This document shows positions 1 through 8,136 of a stretch of DNA of 64,000 nt, piece after piece; position 1 is the stretch's first letter; each line of letters opens with the position of its first letter. The notes under the pieces are model-generated. The model was not told the origin of the DNA, searched no databases, and worked only from the letters and a program-made list of their open reading frames with translations. The DNA comes from Candidatus Desulfosporosinus nitrosoreducens (GTDB lineage: Bacteria > Bacillota > Desulfitobacteriia > Desulfitobacteriales > Desulfitobacteriaceae). The DNA is taken from the NCBI RefSeq assembly GCF_030954495.1, contig NZ_JAVHUW010000044.1, positions 22,560 to 86,559 on the forward strand. Direction: 5' to 3'. The translations under genes and the position numbers were made by a program.

Positions 1-1
1 A

Positions 2-703
2 CTTGCGGATGAATTTCAGGTTTCCATTGATACCGTCCGCCGGGACTTAACAACGATGGAGGAAGAGGGCCTTCTTAAAAGAACTCACGGCGGTGCTGTC
101 TCGCTCTCTAAGGTCAGAAGGTTTCCGATGGATGACAAGATTCGCTACAGTGAAGGAACCGAGCATCAAAACGCCGTTGCCAAGCTTGCCGCCTCTTACA
201 TCGAGCAGGGGGATACAGTCTTTATCGGCGGCGCAAGCATTCACTACATATTGCTGAAATACCTGCCGGTTGATCGGGACTATACCGTCATCACCAATTC
301 GCTGATCATCGCTGAGAAGTTAAAAAATTACGGTCATATTGAAACCTATATCGTCTGTGGAAAAATTGAAAGAGAAGAAGGGATTGTTGATCCTCTGGCA
401 ACAGAATTTGTCAGGACCTTGCGCATTGACAAAGCCTTCCTGACGGGAGGAGGAATTTCCGCCAAACATGGGTTGAGCAGTTCAACTCCTGAAGGCGCGA
501 TATTCCAAAGGACTGTGGCGGAGGTTTCCCGTCAAAAAATATGCCTGGCTAATTTTGACAAGGTGGGAACGGAGTTTTTTGCCAGAACTATTGCTTTAAG
601 AGAATTGGATGTTCTGATTACGGATTGGGAGGCACCCGAGGAAGAGCTGGAAAAAATTCAGCAAACGGGTGTAAAAGTCTTGGTAGCTCAGGAAACTATT
701 TAA
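2..703 (+). CDS. DeoR-family transcriptional regulator (5' partial)
   Basis: The gene runs in from the left edge; 233 codons are visible and the open frame continues upstream of the first ATG at 56, so that ATG is not the true start. The first visible residues are the second half of a DeoR winged helix-turn-helix (VSIDTVRRDL, then EEEGLLKRTHGGAV), followed by a DeoR C-terminal sugar-phosphate-binding domain to about residue 215. Family members of about 250 residues repress sugar operons and are released by a phosphorylated sugar; roughly 20 N-terminal residues are missing here. The next gene starts 38 bp downstream on the same strand, so it may control or share a transcript with the two aminotransferases. 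The effector cannot be told from the sequence. Confidence 0.9.
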   Translation, partial: LADEFQVSIDTVRRDLTTMEEEGLLKRTHGGAVSLSKVRRFPMDDKIRYSEGTEHQNAVAKLAASYIEQGDTVFIGGASIHYILLKYLPVDRDYTVITNSLIIAEKLKNYGHIETYIVCGKIEREEGIVDPLATEFVRTLRIDKAFLTGGGISAKHGLSSSTPEGAIFQRTVAEVSRQKICLANFDKVGTEFFARTIALRELDVLITDWEAPEEELEKIQQTGVKVLVAQETI

Positions 704-741
704 GGACATGAATACCTGGAAAGAAAGAAGGCCGGAGAGTT

Positions 742-1866
742 ATGAAAGTAAGTTTTTATACGTCCCAAAGGGAATATGCCTTAAAAAAAGAGGAATTTAA
801 TCGTGCCATTCAGGTAGTTCTGGAAAAAGGAAATTTTATCTTAGGCGAACAGGTTGCTCAGCTGGAGAATGAGATTCAGCAATACACTCAAGCTAAATAT
901 GCCATCGGTGTGGCCTCGGGAACAGACGCTCTGACGATAGCCTCAGATATTCTCGGCTTCAAGGACGGCAAAGAGGTCATTACGTCTCCTTTTACCTTTC
1001 TGGCCTCGACATCGTGTATCACTAAACACCGGGGACGCCCTGTTTTTGTGGACATCAACGAGGAGACCTTCGCTTTGGATGTAACTAAAATCGAAGAAAA
1101 AGTCAATCAACAGACGATTGGCATCCTGCCGATCCATCTCTTTGACCAAATGGCGGATATGGATCGGATTATGGATATTGCGGCTAAATACCGGCTGAGA
1201 GTCCTGGAAGACGCAGCGGAAGCCTTTGGCATGAGATGGAAGGGACAGGGCGGACAATATCGCCATGCCGGAACTATCGGCGATTTTGGCGTATTCTCGT
1301 TTTTCCCGACTAAGACACTGGGGGGTTACGGTGACGGGGGAATGATGATCACCAATGATGAAGAACTGGCGCGCAAGGCGAAATACTATAGGGTGCACGG
1401 CGCCTCGAAAAAATACCATTACGAGTATGTCGGTTACAATTCACGCTTAGATACACTTCAGGCGGCGATATTATCGGTTAAGCTGAAATATATTGACGAT
1501 GCTGTCAGCAAACGCGCCGCGATTGCCAAGCGCTATCTGGAAAGGTTAGAGGATTGTCCGGGAGTAAGACTGCCTAAGGTCAAAGGTGATCAAAAGCAGG
1601 TTTATTATGTCTTTAATATTTTGGCAGAAAACCGGGACAAATTAGCAGAGCATTTGGCCAAGAACGAAATCGGATACAGCATCTATTATCCTCGCCCGCT
1701 GCATCTACAGCCCTGCTTTAAAGATCTTGGCTACCAAAAAGGAGACTTTCCTGTCGCCGAGCGGGTAGCGGAAGAGATTATTGCCCTTCCGATCTATCCT
1801 GAGATAACGACGGACGAAGTAGAGTTTATCTGTGATACGGTAAAAGCCTTTTACCAAGGGGGCTAG
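742..1866 (+). CDS. DegT/DnrJ/EryC1/StrS-family aminotransferase (first copy)
   Basis: A 374-residue PLP-dependent aminotransferase of fold type I, the family that aminates keto-sugars during synthesis of amino-deoxysugars. Visible signatures are the substrate/PLP loop GVASGTDAL (residues 56-64), the Asp that contacts the pyridine nitrogen in VLEDAAEAFG (D157), and the Schiff-base lysine K191 in FFPTKTLGGYGDGG. Length is normal for the family. The ATG at 742 follows a GGAGAG ribosome site. It is followed 113 bp later by a second, clearly different DegT protein, so the pair may work on one sugar pathway under the upstream DeoR regulator. The sugar is not identifiable; some family members act as dehydratases instead, but the intact lysine argues for transamination. 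Confidence 0.9.
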   Translation: MKVSFYTSQREYALKKEEFNRAIQVVLEKGNFILGEQVAQLENEIQQYTQAKYAIGVASGTDALTIASDILGFKDGKEVITSPFTFLASTSCITKHRGRPVFVDINEETFALDVTKIEEKVNQQTIGILPIHLFDQMADMDRIMDIAAKYRLRVLEDAAEAFGMRWKGQGGQYRHAGTIGDFGVFSFFPTKTLGGYGDGGMMITNDEELARKAKYYRVHGASKKYHYEYVGYNSRLDTLQAAILSVKLKYIDDAVSKRAAIAKRYLERLEDCPGVRLPKVKGDQKQVYYVFNILAENRDKLAEHLAKNEIGYSIYYPRPLHLQPCFKDLGYQKGDFPVAERVAEEIIALPIYPEITTDEVEFICDTVKAFYQGG

Positions 1867-1979
1867 ACTGTTTTTCTTTGAAGGATTAACCTGAGGTTTT
1901 AATTTTCCGGTACCGAACATCTTACGCCAGGCATGTCGGAAAGAATTAAAGCGATCAACGAAGATCGGGAAGGAGCTTG

Positions 1980-3158
1980 ATGATGACGATTAGAAAAATC
2001 CCCTTTTCACCACCGGATATTACCGAAGAAGAAATTGAAGCGGTAGCGGAAGTACTGAGGTCGGGCTGGATCACTACCGGTCCGAATTCTGCCCGCTTTG
2101 AACAAGAGCTGGCCTATTATTGCGGCACAGAGCAGGCAGTTGCTTTGAATAGTGCTACCGCAGGTTTGGAGCTTATTTTAAAGGTCTTGGGTATAGGCGA
2201 AGGGGATGAGGTGATCACAACACCTTACACCTATGCGGCAACTTCCAATGTGCTTGTTCACCGGGGAATCATGCCAACCTTTGTCGATGTCAAAAGAGAC
2301 AGCTTTTTAATTGATGAACAAAAGGTGTATGAAGCGATTACCCCCAATACACGAGCGATCATGACTGTGGATATTGCCGGGGTACCGGTTGACTATGATC
2401 AGATAAGGGAGGTTCTAAAGGCCAAAGACCGCCAGGATATTACGCTGATCTCCGACTCGGCGCACTCTTTTGGGGCCAGGTATAAGGGCCGGAAGGTCGG
2501 GGGACAAATGGATTTCCATGTGTTTTCCTTCCATGCCATCAAAAACCTGACGACGGCGGAAGGAGGGGCCATTACCTACAATAACAATCGTTTTCAGGGC
2601 AAAGAGGACTTGTATAAGGAATTTAAATATACCTCCTTACACGGACAAAACAAGGACGCTTTCTCTAAAATGCAGGCAGGGGCTTGGAAATACGATATTT
2701 TAACCGATGGTTTTAAATGCAATATGACGGATATTATGGCGGCTATCGGCAGGGTTCAGCTGCGGCGCTATGACGATATGTTAAGAAAACGGGCTGAGCT
2801 CCATCAGGTTTACAGTCAGGTACTTGGCGGCAAGGACTGGGCGATTCTGCCTTTTGACAAAAACGAAGTCATGGAATCCTGCTATCATTTGTATACCTTA
2901 AGGTTGAAAGGCTTGCGCGAGGACCAGAGAGATCGTGTCATCCAAAAGATGGGGGAAAAGGATATCGCCACGAATGTGCATTTTATGCCATTGCCCATGT
3001 TTACCTTATACCGGAATCTTGGTTACCGGCTGGAAGATTATCCGAACGCCCAGGCTCAGTATGCCAACGAAATTTCTTTGCCCCTTTATTCGAAGTTAAC
3101 TCTCGATGAGGCGGAATATGTGGCTGAAGAGCTTATCGATTGTGTTGAGTCAATTTAA
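1980..3158 (+). CDS. DegT/DnrJ/EryC1/StrS-family aminotransferase (second copy)
   Basis: A second sugar-aminotransferase-like protein of about 392 residues. It has the motif SGWITTGPNSARFEQ near the N terminus, typical of ArnB/PglE/WecE-type enzymes that aminate nucleotide-linked keto-sugars, the cofactor Asp in LISDSAHSFG, and the PLP lysine in FSFHAIKNLTTAEGG (about K188). The sequence TTGATGATG offers TTG at 1977, ATG at 1980 and ATG at 1983; the AAGGAG at 1970-1975 is too close to the TTG, so one of the ATGs is preferred. It is not a recent duplicate of the upstream aminotransferase. A rho-independent terminator follows at 3199, closing this small operon. The precise substrate is unknown. 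Confidence 0.9.
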   Translation: MMTIRKIPFSPPDITEEEIEAVAEVLRSGWITTGPNSARFEQELAYYCGTEQAVALNSATAGLELILKVLGIGEGDEVITTPYTYAATSNVLVHRGIMPTFVDVKRDSFLIDEQKVYEAITPNTRAIMTVDIAGVPVDYDQIREVLKAKDRQDITLISDSAHSFGARYKGRKVGGQMDFHVFSFHAIKNLTTAEGGAITYNNNRFQGKEDLYKEFKYTSLHGQNKDAFSKMQAGAWKYDILTDGFKCNMTDIMAAIGRVQLRRYDDMLRKRAELHQVYSQVLGGKDWAILPFDKNEVMESCYHLYTLRLKGLREDQRDRVIQKMGEKDIATNVHFMPLPMFTLYRNLGYRLEDYPNAQAQYANEISLPLYSKLTLDEAEYVAEELIDCVESI

Positions 3159-3198
3159 AGCTGATTAAGAAACATAAACTTTTAGTCTTGAGCATAAG

Positions 3199-3240
3199 AG
3201 ACAGCTTGACAATGTACGTGCAAAGCTGTCTTCTTTTTTA
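3199..3240 (+). terminator. Rho-independent terminator after the aminotransferase operon
   Basis: Inverted repeat AGACAGCTT / AAGCTGTCT (9 bp stem, 15-nt loop) followed by a T-rich tract. It lies 40 bp after the stop codon of the second aminotransferase. The 225 bp between here and the convergent methyltransferase gene show no other feature. Confidence 0.8.
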
Positions 3241-3465
3241 TTTAAAAACCTGAAAATTAAAAAATAGATCAGAAAATAATGGAGAGAAAAATAGCCATTT
3301 TCTATACGCAAATCCCACTCAAAAGTAAAAAGAGTAGAGCGTTTAAGGGTAGCATTCACTTATACAGTAGTGATTCGTCATTGGGGAAAATGCTTTTATC
3401 CTTTGCGTTTTACAAAAACAACCAATCACAAATAGTTTTGAAGCGTTTTGTATCAAATATAAGCT

Positions 3466-4197
3466 TCACTTTTTGACCGCCTTTACAATCCTGCGGAGTG
3501 AACCGTCAAAAGAAAGACGAAAAAATTCCACTGTTAACCCTTCCATTTCGAAAATTTCACCATATTGTTTTGTGTGTGATTTGTCGGAAATGATCGCTGT
3601 TCCATTCGGTTTCAAGACTCTCGCTATTTCCTGGCAGGCTTTCTTTCGTCCATCTTCGGTAGGGATGTTGTGAATACAAAGGTTGGAAAGAACCACGTCA
3701 AAGGTATCATTGGGAAAGGACATACTTCGCACATCCTCATTTCTTACTTCAACTTTTTCAAGGACCCCCTCAAGCTCGGCATTTCTCATGGTATTTTGCC
3801 AAGTATTGCTGTGCATGTCTCCCGAATTCCAAATATCAATGCCGATGCTCTTTCCCAGAGTCAATTTTTTGGCAGCACCAATCATTAAAAGTCCCCGTCC
3901 GGTGCCGATATCAAGGACTTTTTCATTTCCTTGCCAATCGATCATGGAAATCATCTTGTCCCTACGGTGTAGTTTGCCGAGCTTAATGTAATAAAAATAT
4001 GAACCACAAACAAGAACCATTAACAACCCGCAAAGCATAAGAACAAAGGCCACAATCTTCAGGCTGAGACTGGGAAAAGTGATTAAAGCAACTCCCCCGC
4101 CAAAACAAACTACTCCCACAAAACAAACAATGGTGACGCCGAAAGGCGAACCGTCAAAACCATAATTCGGTTTGGATTTCAGTACGCTATTTGTCAT
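3466..4197 (-). CDS. Membrane-anchored class I SAM-dependent methyltransferase
   Basis: A 243-residue protein with two hydrophobic N-terminal segments (about residues 18-41 and 46-70), then a class I methyltransferase domain. Motif I is VLDIGTGRGLL (94-104); a second acidic motif GIDIW and the post-motif NEDVRSMSFPNDTFDVVLSN are clear. The ATG at 4197 was chosen because a strong AAAGGAGGA site lies just upstream; an in-frame extension to 4284 has no such site. The methyl acceptor is unknown; ubiquinone/menaquinone-type and arsenite-type enzymes share this fold but no diagnostic cysteines are seen. The membrane anchor is unusual for the soluble UbiE-like group. It faces a probable TetR gene remnant across an AT-rich region with a palindrome. 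Confidence 0.85.
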   Translation of the reverse strand: MTNSVLKSKPNYGFDGSPFGVTIVCFVGVVCFGGGVALITFPSLSLKIVAFVLMLCGLLMVLVCGSYFYYIKLGKLHRRDKMISMIDWQGNEKVLDIGTGRGLLMIGAAKKLTLGKSIGIDIWNSGDMHSNTWQNTMRNAELEGVLEKVEVRNEDVRSMSFPNDTFDVVLSNLCIHNIPTEDGRKKACQEIARVLKPNGTAIISDKSHTKQYGEIFEMEGLTVEFFRLSFDGSLRRIVKAVKK

Positions 4198-4278
4198 AAT
4201 TTCCTCCTTTATTTCGAACAACTTCTTGATAAGGTGCGGAGTGCATCTTATATTATATATACACCTTTTAAATATAAA

Positions 4279-4291
4279 ATACAATATGTAT
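4279..4291. promoter_or_regulatory. Perfect 13-bp palindrome, possible repressor operator
   Basis: ATACA-ATA-TGTAT lies between the divergent methyltransferase gene and the TetR-like remnant, close to AT-rich -10-like sequences for the methyltransferase. A second imperfect dyad (GTGCATCTT...TATACAC) sits at about 4240-4264. A TetR-type operator is an inference from position and symmetry only. Confidence 0.3.
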
Positions 4292-4358
4292 CTTATATCT
4301 TTTAATCAAATTGTATACTTATTTCTTACAGAAATACTGACAGAAGCGATGTATATTC

Positions 4359-4445
4359 ATGAACGAGAAAAGCGCAAATACACGAAAGCGAGGAGATACG
4401 TTAGTCGAAAGTATTTATGATGCAGTTGTTTACGGGGAGATTTGA
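4359..4445 (+). pseudogene. Truncated TetR-family regulator N-terminus
   Basis: ATG at 4359 opens 28 codons ending at TGA 4443. The peptide contains RKRGDTLVESIYDAV, which matches the beginning of helix 1 of TetR-family DNA-binding domains, but the rest of the roughly 190-residue protein is absent: after the stop the sequence is non-coding and reaches a hairpin within 45 bp. This looks like the 5' end of a regulator that once faced and controlled the methyltransferase gene. The call rests on a short peptide and could be chance. Confidence 0.35.
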
Positions 4446-4486
4446 GGGCTTTTGTGATACTATAATTCCACGCAACAAAAGTTTAA

Positions 4487-4523
4487 GCAAAAGAACCACT
4501 CAGCAATTGAGTGGTTCTTTTGC
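4487..4523. terminator. Perfect 16-bp stem hairpin, probable terminator
   Basis: GCAAAAGAACCACTCA is repeated as its exact inverse after a 5-nt loop, with TTTT inside the right arm. It lies where the 3' end of the truncated TetR gene would be expected, and probably marks that ancestral gene's end. Confidence 0.55.
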
Positions 4524-4621
4524 ACTACAAAACCAATAGCAATTTATAATGAAAATTGCATTGTTTTTTAACATAAAAATTAATATATATTTTTGCATTT
4601 TGAACTTCTCAACGGAGCGAC

Positions 4622-4653
4622 TTGACATAAAGGGCGCACTTTATCTATATGAT
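4622..4653 (+). promoter_or_regulatory. Candidate sigma-A promoter for the flavin reductase gene
   Basis: TTGACA at 4622-4627 with TATATG at 4646-4651 (18-bp spacer), or TATGAT at 4648 (20-bp spacer). It lies about 95 bp before the start of the next gene. The -35 is perfect; the -10 is only fair. Confidence 0.4.
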
Positions 4654-4746
4654 AAGCCGTCGAAAAGAAAAAGTCTATATAATTATTGATTTTTATCTTA
4701 TAATTTTATCGTTGCAACCCAATAAATCTAAGATAGGAGATTAACG

Positions 4747-5295
4747 ATGACAAAAACAAAGATAGGGAGCATTCCTTTTGGACCATATATTACTGTCTTA
4801 GCAGGGGCTACTGTTAAGGGAAAGCCAAACTATGCCCCGATCGGTGCCTATGGGGTAGTAAGTCAGAAACCTGTATTGTATATTTCATTGAAGAATTCTC
4901 ACTATACAACATCAGGTGTCGCAGAACATGGATTTTTTAGTGTAAATATACCATCCTCCGAGCTTCTTGAAAAAGTTGATTTTTGCGGGAGGGTTTCTGG
5001 CTTTAAAACCGATAAGGCAACTATTTTTGATTCGTTTTATGATGAAGCCGGCAACGCTCCAATGATCACAGAATGTCCTGTTAATTATCTTTGTAGGGTA
5101 ATACAGACTATTCCTATATTTGATTTTACAATGTTTATTGGAGAGATTGTTTCGGTATATGCAAATGAAGACTGTTTGGAAAATGGAAAACCAAATGCTT
5201 TAAAAGTAAACCCAATAATATTAATGGATTCAGGTTACTTTGATTTAAAGGATAGGATTGGCTCTGTCTTTAAGGTATGTAGTGCAAATAAGTAA
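4747..5295 (+). CDS. Flavin reductase-like FMN-binding split-barrel protein
   Basis: A 182-residue single-domain protein of the flavin reductase-like family (FMN-binding split barrel; DIM6/NTAB group). The N-terminal GPYITVLAGATVKGKPNYAPIG, the SLKNSHYTTSGV segment and FSVNIPS near residue 65 match the flavin- and substrate-contact strands of these small oxidoreductases, which bind FMN noncovalently and reduce flavins or act as NAD(P)H:acceptor reductases. AGGAGA lies 6 bp before the ATG. It stands alone between its own promoter and a convergent LysR gene. The physiological acceptor cannot be named. No signal peptide is present, so it is cytoplasmic. Confidence 0.85.
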   Translation: MTKTKIGSIPFGPYITVLAGATVKGKPNYAPIGAYGVVSQKPVLYISLKNSHYTTSGVAEHGFFSVNIPSSELLEKVDFCGRVSGFKTDKATIFDSFYDEAGNAPMITECPVNYLCRVIQTIPIFDFTMFIGEIVSVYANEDCLENGKPNALKVNPIILMDSGYFDLKDRIGSVFKVCSANK

Positions 5296-5399
5296 ATGCA
5301 TGCGGAATTATTTGGATATGCCGAGTCCTCAGACAGAAAAATAGAACTAAGGGTAAGCCCGGGACCCGGTGAACACAATTACAATAAATATCATAGATT

Positions 5400-6338
5400 T
5401 CAACTATATAAGGCAGGCAGAAATTCCTCCTGCCGCCAGCCTGCGGCATGCTGCTCCACAAGGAGCAAGAATTCACCCAGTGCGGGGGATAACCACTTTT
5501 TTTTATGATAGGCAATCTGGGTAGCAAGCCGCTGAGGGCGGTCATCCCAGGCCAGCAGAGTCAGTTTGCCTTCCCGAACTTCTTTTTGCACAGTGATAAG
5601 GGGAAGAAAAGAAAGGCCAAGAAAAGAAAGGCCAAGACCGGACATAACGCAGTTCTTAATAGCTTCGACGCTCCAAAACTCCAGATCAGGATTGGAAAAG
5701 ATCCCGTGGCTGTTAAGATGCTGTTCGAATAGAGCCCGGTAGGTACACCCCGGTTCGGTATGAAGTATAGTTTCGTCTTTTAAATTCTCAGGTTCGACAT
5801 GTTTATAAGAGACAAGCGGATGGTCCGGTGGCGCAATGAGCGCCATTTTTTCTTGTACGAGGGTTTCAAGGTGCAAATCCCGAACCTCTGTTTCCGGCTG
5901 AAGCAGGAAAGCAAGATCCAGTTCCCCTGTGCGGATCAGATCATGCAATTCCCAGCATACGCCGGGCTTCAATACGATTTTAACGTCTGGATAGCGTTTT
6001 TTGTATTCGCGGATAATATCCGGCAAACGAAAGGCCGCCAGGGATTCGGGGGCCCCTATGGTCAGTGTACCGGATAGTGCCGTCTCAGACCGGATTGCGT
6101 CTATTGCCAGGTTGTGCATTTTGGTAATTTCCTGGGCGTAAGGAAGGAGCCGCTGTCCGGCAGCGGTAAGAACAGTCTTTTTGCCCAGCCTGTCAAAGAG
6201 CGGCCTTTCAAGTTCTGTTTCCAGCGCCTGGATCTGTGCGGTTATACTTGACTGAGCGTATCCTAGTTTATTAGCCGCGCGAGTAAAACCCCCAACTTCG
6301 ACCACTGTAATAAAGGTAAATAAATGACGTAATTCCAT
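5400..6338 (-). CDS. LysR-family transcriptional regulator
   Basis: A 312-residue LysR-type regulator. The N-terminal winged helix-turn-helix is typical (MELRHLFTFITVVEVGGFTR, then AANKLGYAQSSITAQIQALE), and residues about 90-295 form the periplasmic-binding-like effector domain. It is divergent from the YjeH-like permease gene at 6458, with a dyad in the 119-bp intergenic region, so it probably controls the exporter in response to an amino acid or related ligand, as many LysR regulators paired with exporters do. The effector domain carries an in-frame 15-bp tandem duplication that doubles GLSFL where relatives usually have one copy; the frame stays open, so the protein may still work. Confidence 0.93.
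   Translation of the reverse strand: MELRHLFTFITVVEVGGFTRAANKLGYAQSSITAQIQALETELERPLFDRLGKKTVLTAAGQRLLPYAQEITKMHNLAIDAIRSETALSGTLTIGAPESLAAFRLPDIIREYKKRYPDVKIVLKPGVCWELHDLIRTGELDLAFLLQPETEVRDLHLETLVQEKMALIAPPDHPLVSYKHVEPENLKDETILHTEPGCTYRALFEQHLNSHGIFSNPDLEFWSVEAIKNCVMSGLGLSFLGLSFLPLITVQKEVREGKLTLLAWDDRPQRLATQIAYHKKKWLSPALGEFLLLVEQHAAGWRQEEFLPALYS
5604..5633. repeat. 15-bp tandem duplication inside the LysR gene
   Basis: AAGAAAAGAAAGGCC occurs twice in direct tandem. On the coding strand this duplicates Gly-Leu-Ser-Phe-Leu, giving GLSFLGLSFL. It is in frame and looks like a recent slippage event. Confidence 0.9.
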
Positions 6339-6354
6339 TTCCTTCTCCTTTTCG

Positions 6355-6377
6355 TATCATCGGTTAAGGCGATGCAT
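6355..6377. promoter_or_regulatory. Candidate LysR operator between divergent genes
   Basis: CATCG-gttaagg-CGATG (6358-6374) is a 17-bp dyad, flanked by TAT and cATA that extend the symmetry. It starts 17 bp upstream of the LysR start codon and about 85 bp upstream of the permease gene. Interrupted dyads of this size are typical LysR sites; a further TATCATCG copy follows at 6377-6384. Confidence 0.45.
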
Positions 6378-6457
6378 ATCATCGAAATCTTTCGTTTCTC
6401 CGATAGCGTCATTATCTGATACTATTAGAGGAAATACAAGGGAGAAGGAGTGGAAAT

Positions 6458-7732
6458 ATGGGTGATCAGAATCGTTTGCAAGGTACAATAGGCCTGCCGC
6501 AGGCCATAGCCTTATATATCGGGGCCGTACTTGGCTCGGGTGTGCTCATTGTGCCCGGGCTGGCCGCAGAGATCGCCGGTCCGGCTTCCCTGCTGGCCTG
6601 GGGGCTTATGACCCTGCTCGTATTACCGCTGGCGCTGTCCATGGGATTGCTATCGGCCAAATTTCCGAATGCCGGCGGGGTTTCTCATTTTGTCACCTTA
6701 GCTTTTGGACCACGGGCCGGATCGCTTGTCGGCTGGTTTTTTCTCATGTCAGTGCCAATTGGCGCACCGGTGGCGGCGCTGACAGGCGCCGGTTATATGA
6801 CGGTTGCGCTGGGCTGGAGTGACAGTACGAGAGTGGCGCTGGCTGCGGGAATGCTGGCGGTCGGACTTCTGACCAATCTTATCGGGATGAAAGTGGTGGG
6901 ACAAGTGCAAATTGCCGTTGTGCTGGCAATTGTTGCCGTGCTGGTGCTGGCCATTATAGGGGCCGTACCTCATATTCAGTTCGCGAATTTTACACCTTTT
7001 CTACCCCATGGTTGGGTGAGTGTCGGGCGGGCGGCCGCGATTCTATTTTGGTGTTTTATTGGCTGGGAGGCAGTTTCTCATTTATCGGAAGAATTCCTGG
7101 ACCCGCAGCAGGCCGTCAAAGGGGTAACCGTTGCCGCGCTGATAGTCGGAGTATTGTATTTCCTTACGGCGCTTGCTACCGTGGGGACGCACAGTTACCA
7201 TACCGCGGGATCGGATGCGGCATTAGTATTGGTCATAAGTAAACTGCTCGGACCTTGGGGGGCTTTGGTTGCAGGATTTACGGGTGTGTTCATCTGTACT
7301 GCCGTTATTATCGCTTATACGGGTGCGGCTTCCCGCCTGGCCTTTGCTTTGGCGCGAAAGGGGGACGCTCCCCGCCGGCTGGGCATTTTGTCCAAACGAT
7401 ATGGTACGCCAACCGGTGGAATCGGCTTTCTTGCCCTGTGCTTTGTGGTAGTACTTATTCTCTACGGCAGTGGGACAATCTCCCTGACAACCCTCATCCA
7501 GTTGCCCAACGCCACCTTTATTCTGACCTATCTTGGCGGTTGTGCGGCGGGAATCCGCCTCTTAAAGGGGAGCGTCTGGGGAGTAGGCATCAGTTGGCTG
7601 TCTTTTCTGTTAACGGCTGTTATTTTTCCTTTCGTAGGGTGGGCGGTTCTATATCCGCTGGTTATAGTGGCTTTTTTCCAGACAGCCAGATTGGTAAGAG
7701 GAGAAACAAGAGAAACAAGGCCGGAGGCATGA
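6458..7732 (+). CDS. APC-superfamily amino-acid transporter, YjeH-like exporter
   Basis: A 424-residue integral membrane protein with about 12 hydrophobic segments. The first segment has ALYIGAVLGSGVLIVPGLAA, the glycine-rich unwound helix 1 typical of APC amino-acid transporters, and PNAGGVSHFVTLAFGPRAGSLVGW closely resembles the YjeH group, which exports methionine and branched-chain amino acids in Escherichia coli. GGGAGAAGGAG precedes the ATG. It is divergent from a LysR regulator that probably controls it, an arrangement common for amino-acid exporters. Substrate is inferred from the family only. The stop codon lies inside the terminator hairpin that follows. Confidence 0.88.
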   Translation: MGDQNRLQGTIGLPQAIALYIGAVLGSGVLIVPGLAAEIAGPASLLAWGLMTLLVLPLALSMGLLSAKFPNAGGVSHFVTLAFGPRAGSLVGWFFLMSVPIGAPVAALTGAGYMTVALGWSDSTRVALAAGMLAVGLLTNLIGMKVVGQVQIAVVLAIVAVLVLAIIGAVPHIQFANFTPFLPHGWVSVGRAAAILFWCFIGWEAVSHLSEEFLDPQQAVKGVTVAALIVGVLYFLTALATVGTHSYHTAGSDAALVLVISKLLGPWGALVAGFTGVFICTAVIIAYTGAASRLAFALARKGDAPRRLGILSKRYGTPTGGIGFLALCFVVVLILYGSGTISLTTLIQLPNATFILTYLGGCAAGIRLLKGSVWGVGISWLSFLLTAVIFPFVGWAVLYPLVIVAFFQTARLVRGETRETRPEA

Positions 7733-7750
7733 GGATTCCGGCCTTGTTTT
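7713..7750 (+). terminator. Rho-independent terminator of the permease gene
   Basis: AAACAAGGCCGGA / TCCGGCCTTGTTT, a 13-bp stem with an 11-nt loop and a following TTTT-rich end. The left arm is within the last codons of the permease gene and the stop codon is in the loop. Confidence 0.9.
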
Positions 7751-7816
7751 CGTGTAAGCAGCATAGGCCAATGCGTCAATATGGTTTTTCTTAAATTGTA
7801 AAGCCAGATGTTAATT

Positions 7817-7860
7817 CAAGTTAATATTGATTCATAAAAAGGGTTACAAGTTAATACTGA
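7817..7860. repeat. Two direct repeats, candidate upstream activator sites
   Basis: CAAGTTAATATTGA (7817-7830) and CAAGTTAATACTGA (7847-7860) are exactly 30 bp apart, about three helical turns, and similarity extends a few bases further. They lie 176-219 bp upstream of the probable sigma-54 promoter, the normal distance for sites bound by an enhancer-binding activator. A weaker third copy (TTAACACTGAT) is near 7972. Confidence 0.45.
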
Positions 7861-8035
7861 CTTAAAAACATAATTATAAATTTTTTATTGAGAAAAATAC
7901 AGGCCCTGCTTTAGGGACCAAACCTTATTTTCGAAAGCTTCTGCCTTTATAGTACAGGAGAAATAACTTCTTAACACTGATAAACAACAGAAGCCGACAA
8001 CCCGACTTTGAAGTATTGCCTTAAATGGGAGAGGA

Positions 8036-8051
8036 TGGCATAAAAATTGCA
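8036..8051 (+). promoter_or_regulatory. Sigma-54 (-24/-12) promoter
   Basis: TGGCATAAAAATTGCA has GG and GC separated by exactly 10 bp, as in the consensus TGGCAC-N5-TTGC. It is about 85 bp upstream of the first hydantoinase gene with no competing sigma-A promoter of comparable quality. The rest of the 7751-8136 gap is AT-rich with no gene. Confidence 0.7.
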
Positions 8052-8136
8052 CTTGTTATGTAAAAATAGGCTATTACTGCAAGCGGATAAATACTTCACC
8101 GTTTTACATAGGAATTTTATATGAGGGGTGGTAACT

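Noticed and set aside
943..1419. 158-codon frame antisense to the first aminotransferase gene
   Set aside because: Overlaps conserved active-site coding sequence and has no family similarity or ribosome site.
3279..3476. 65-codon plus-strand frame between the aminotransferase terminator and the methyltransferase gene
   Set aside because: No ribosome site of normal strength, no family resemblance, and it runs into the 3' end of the convergent gene.
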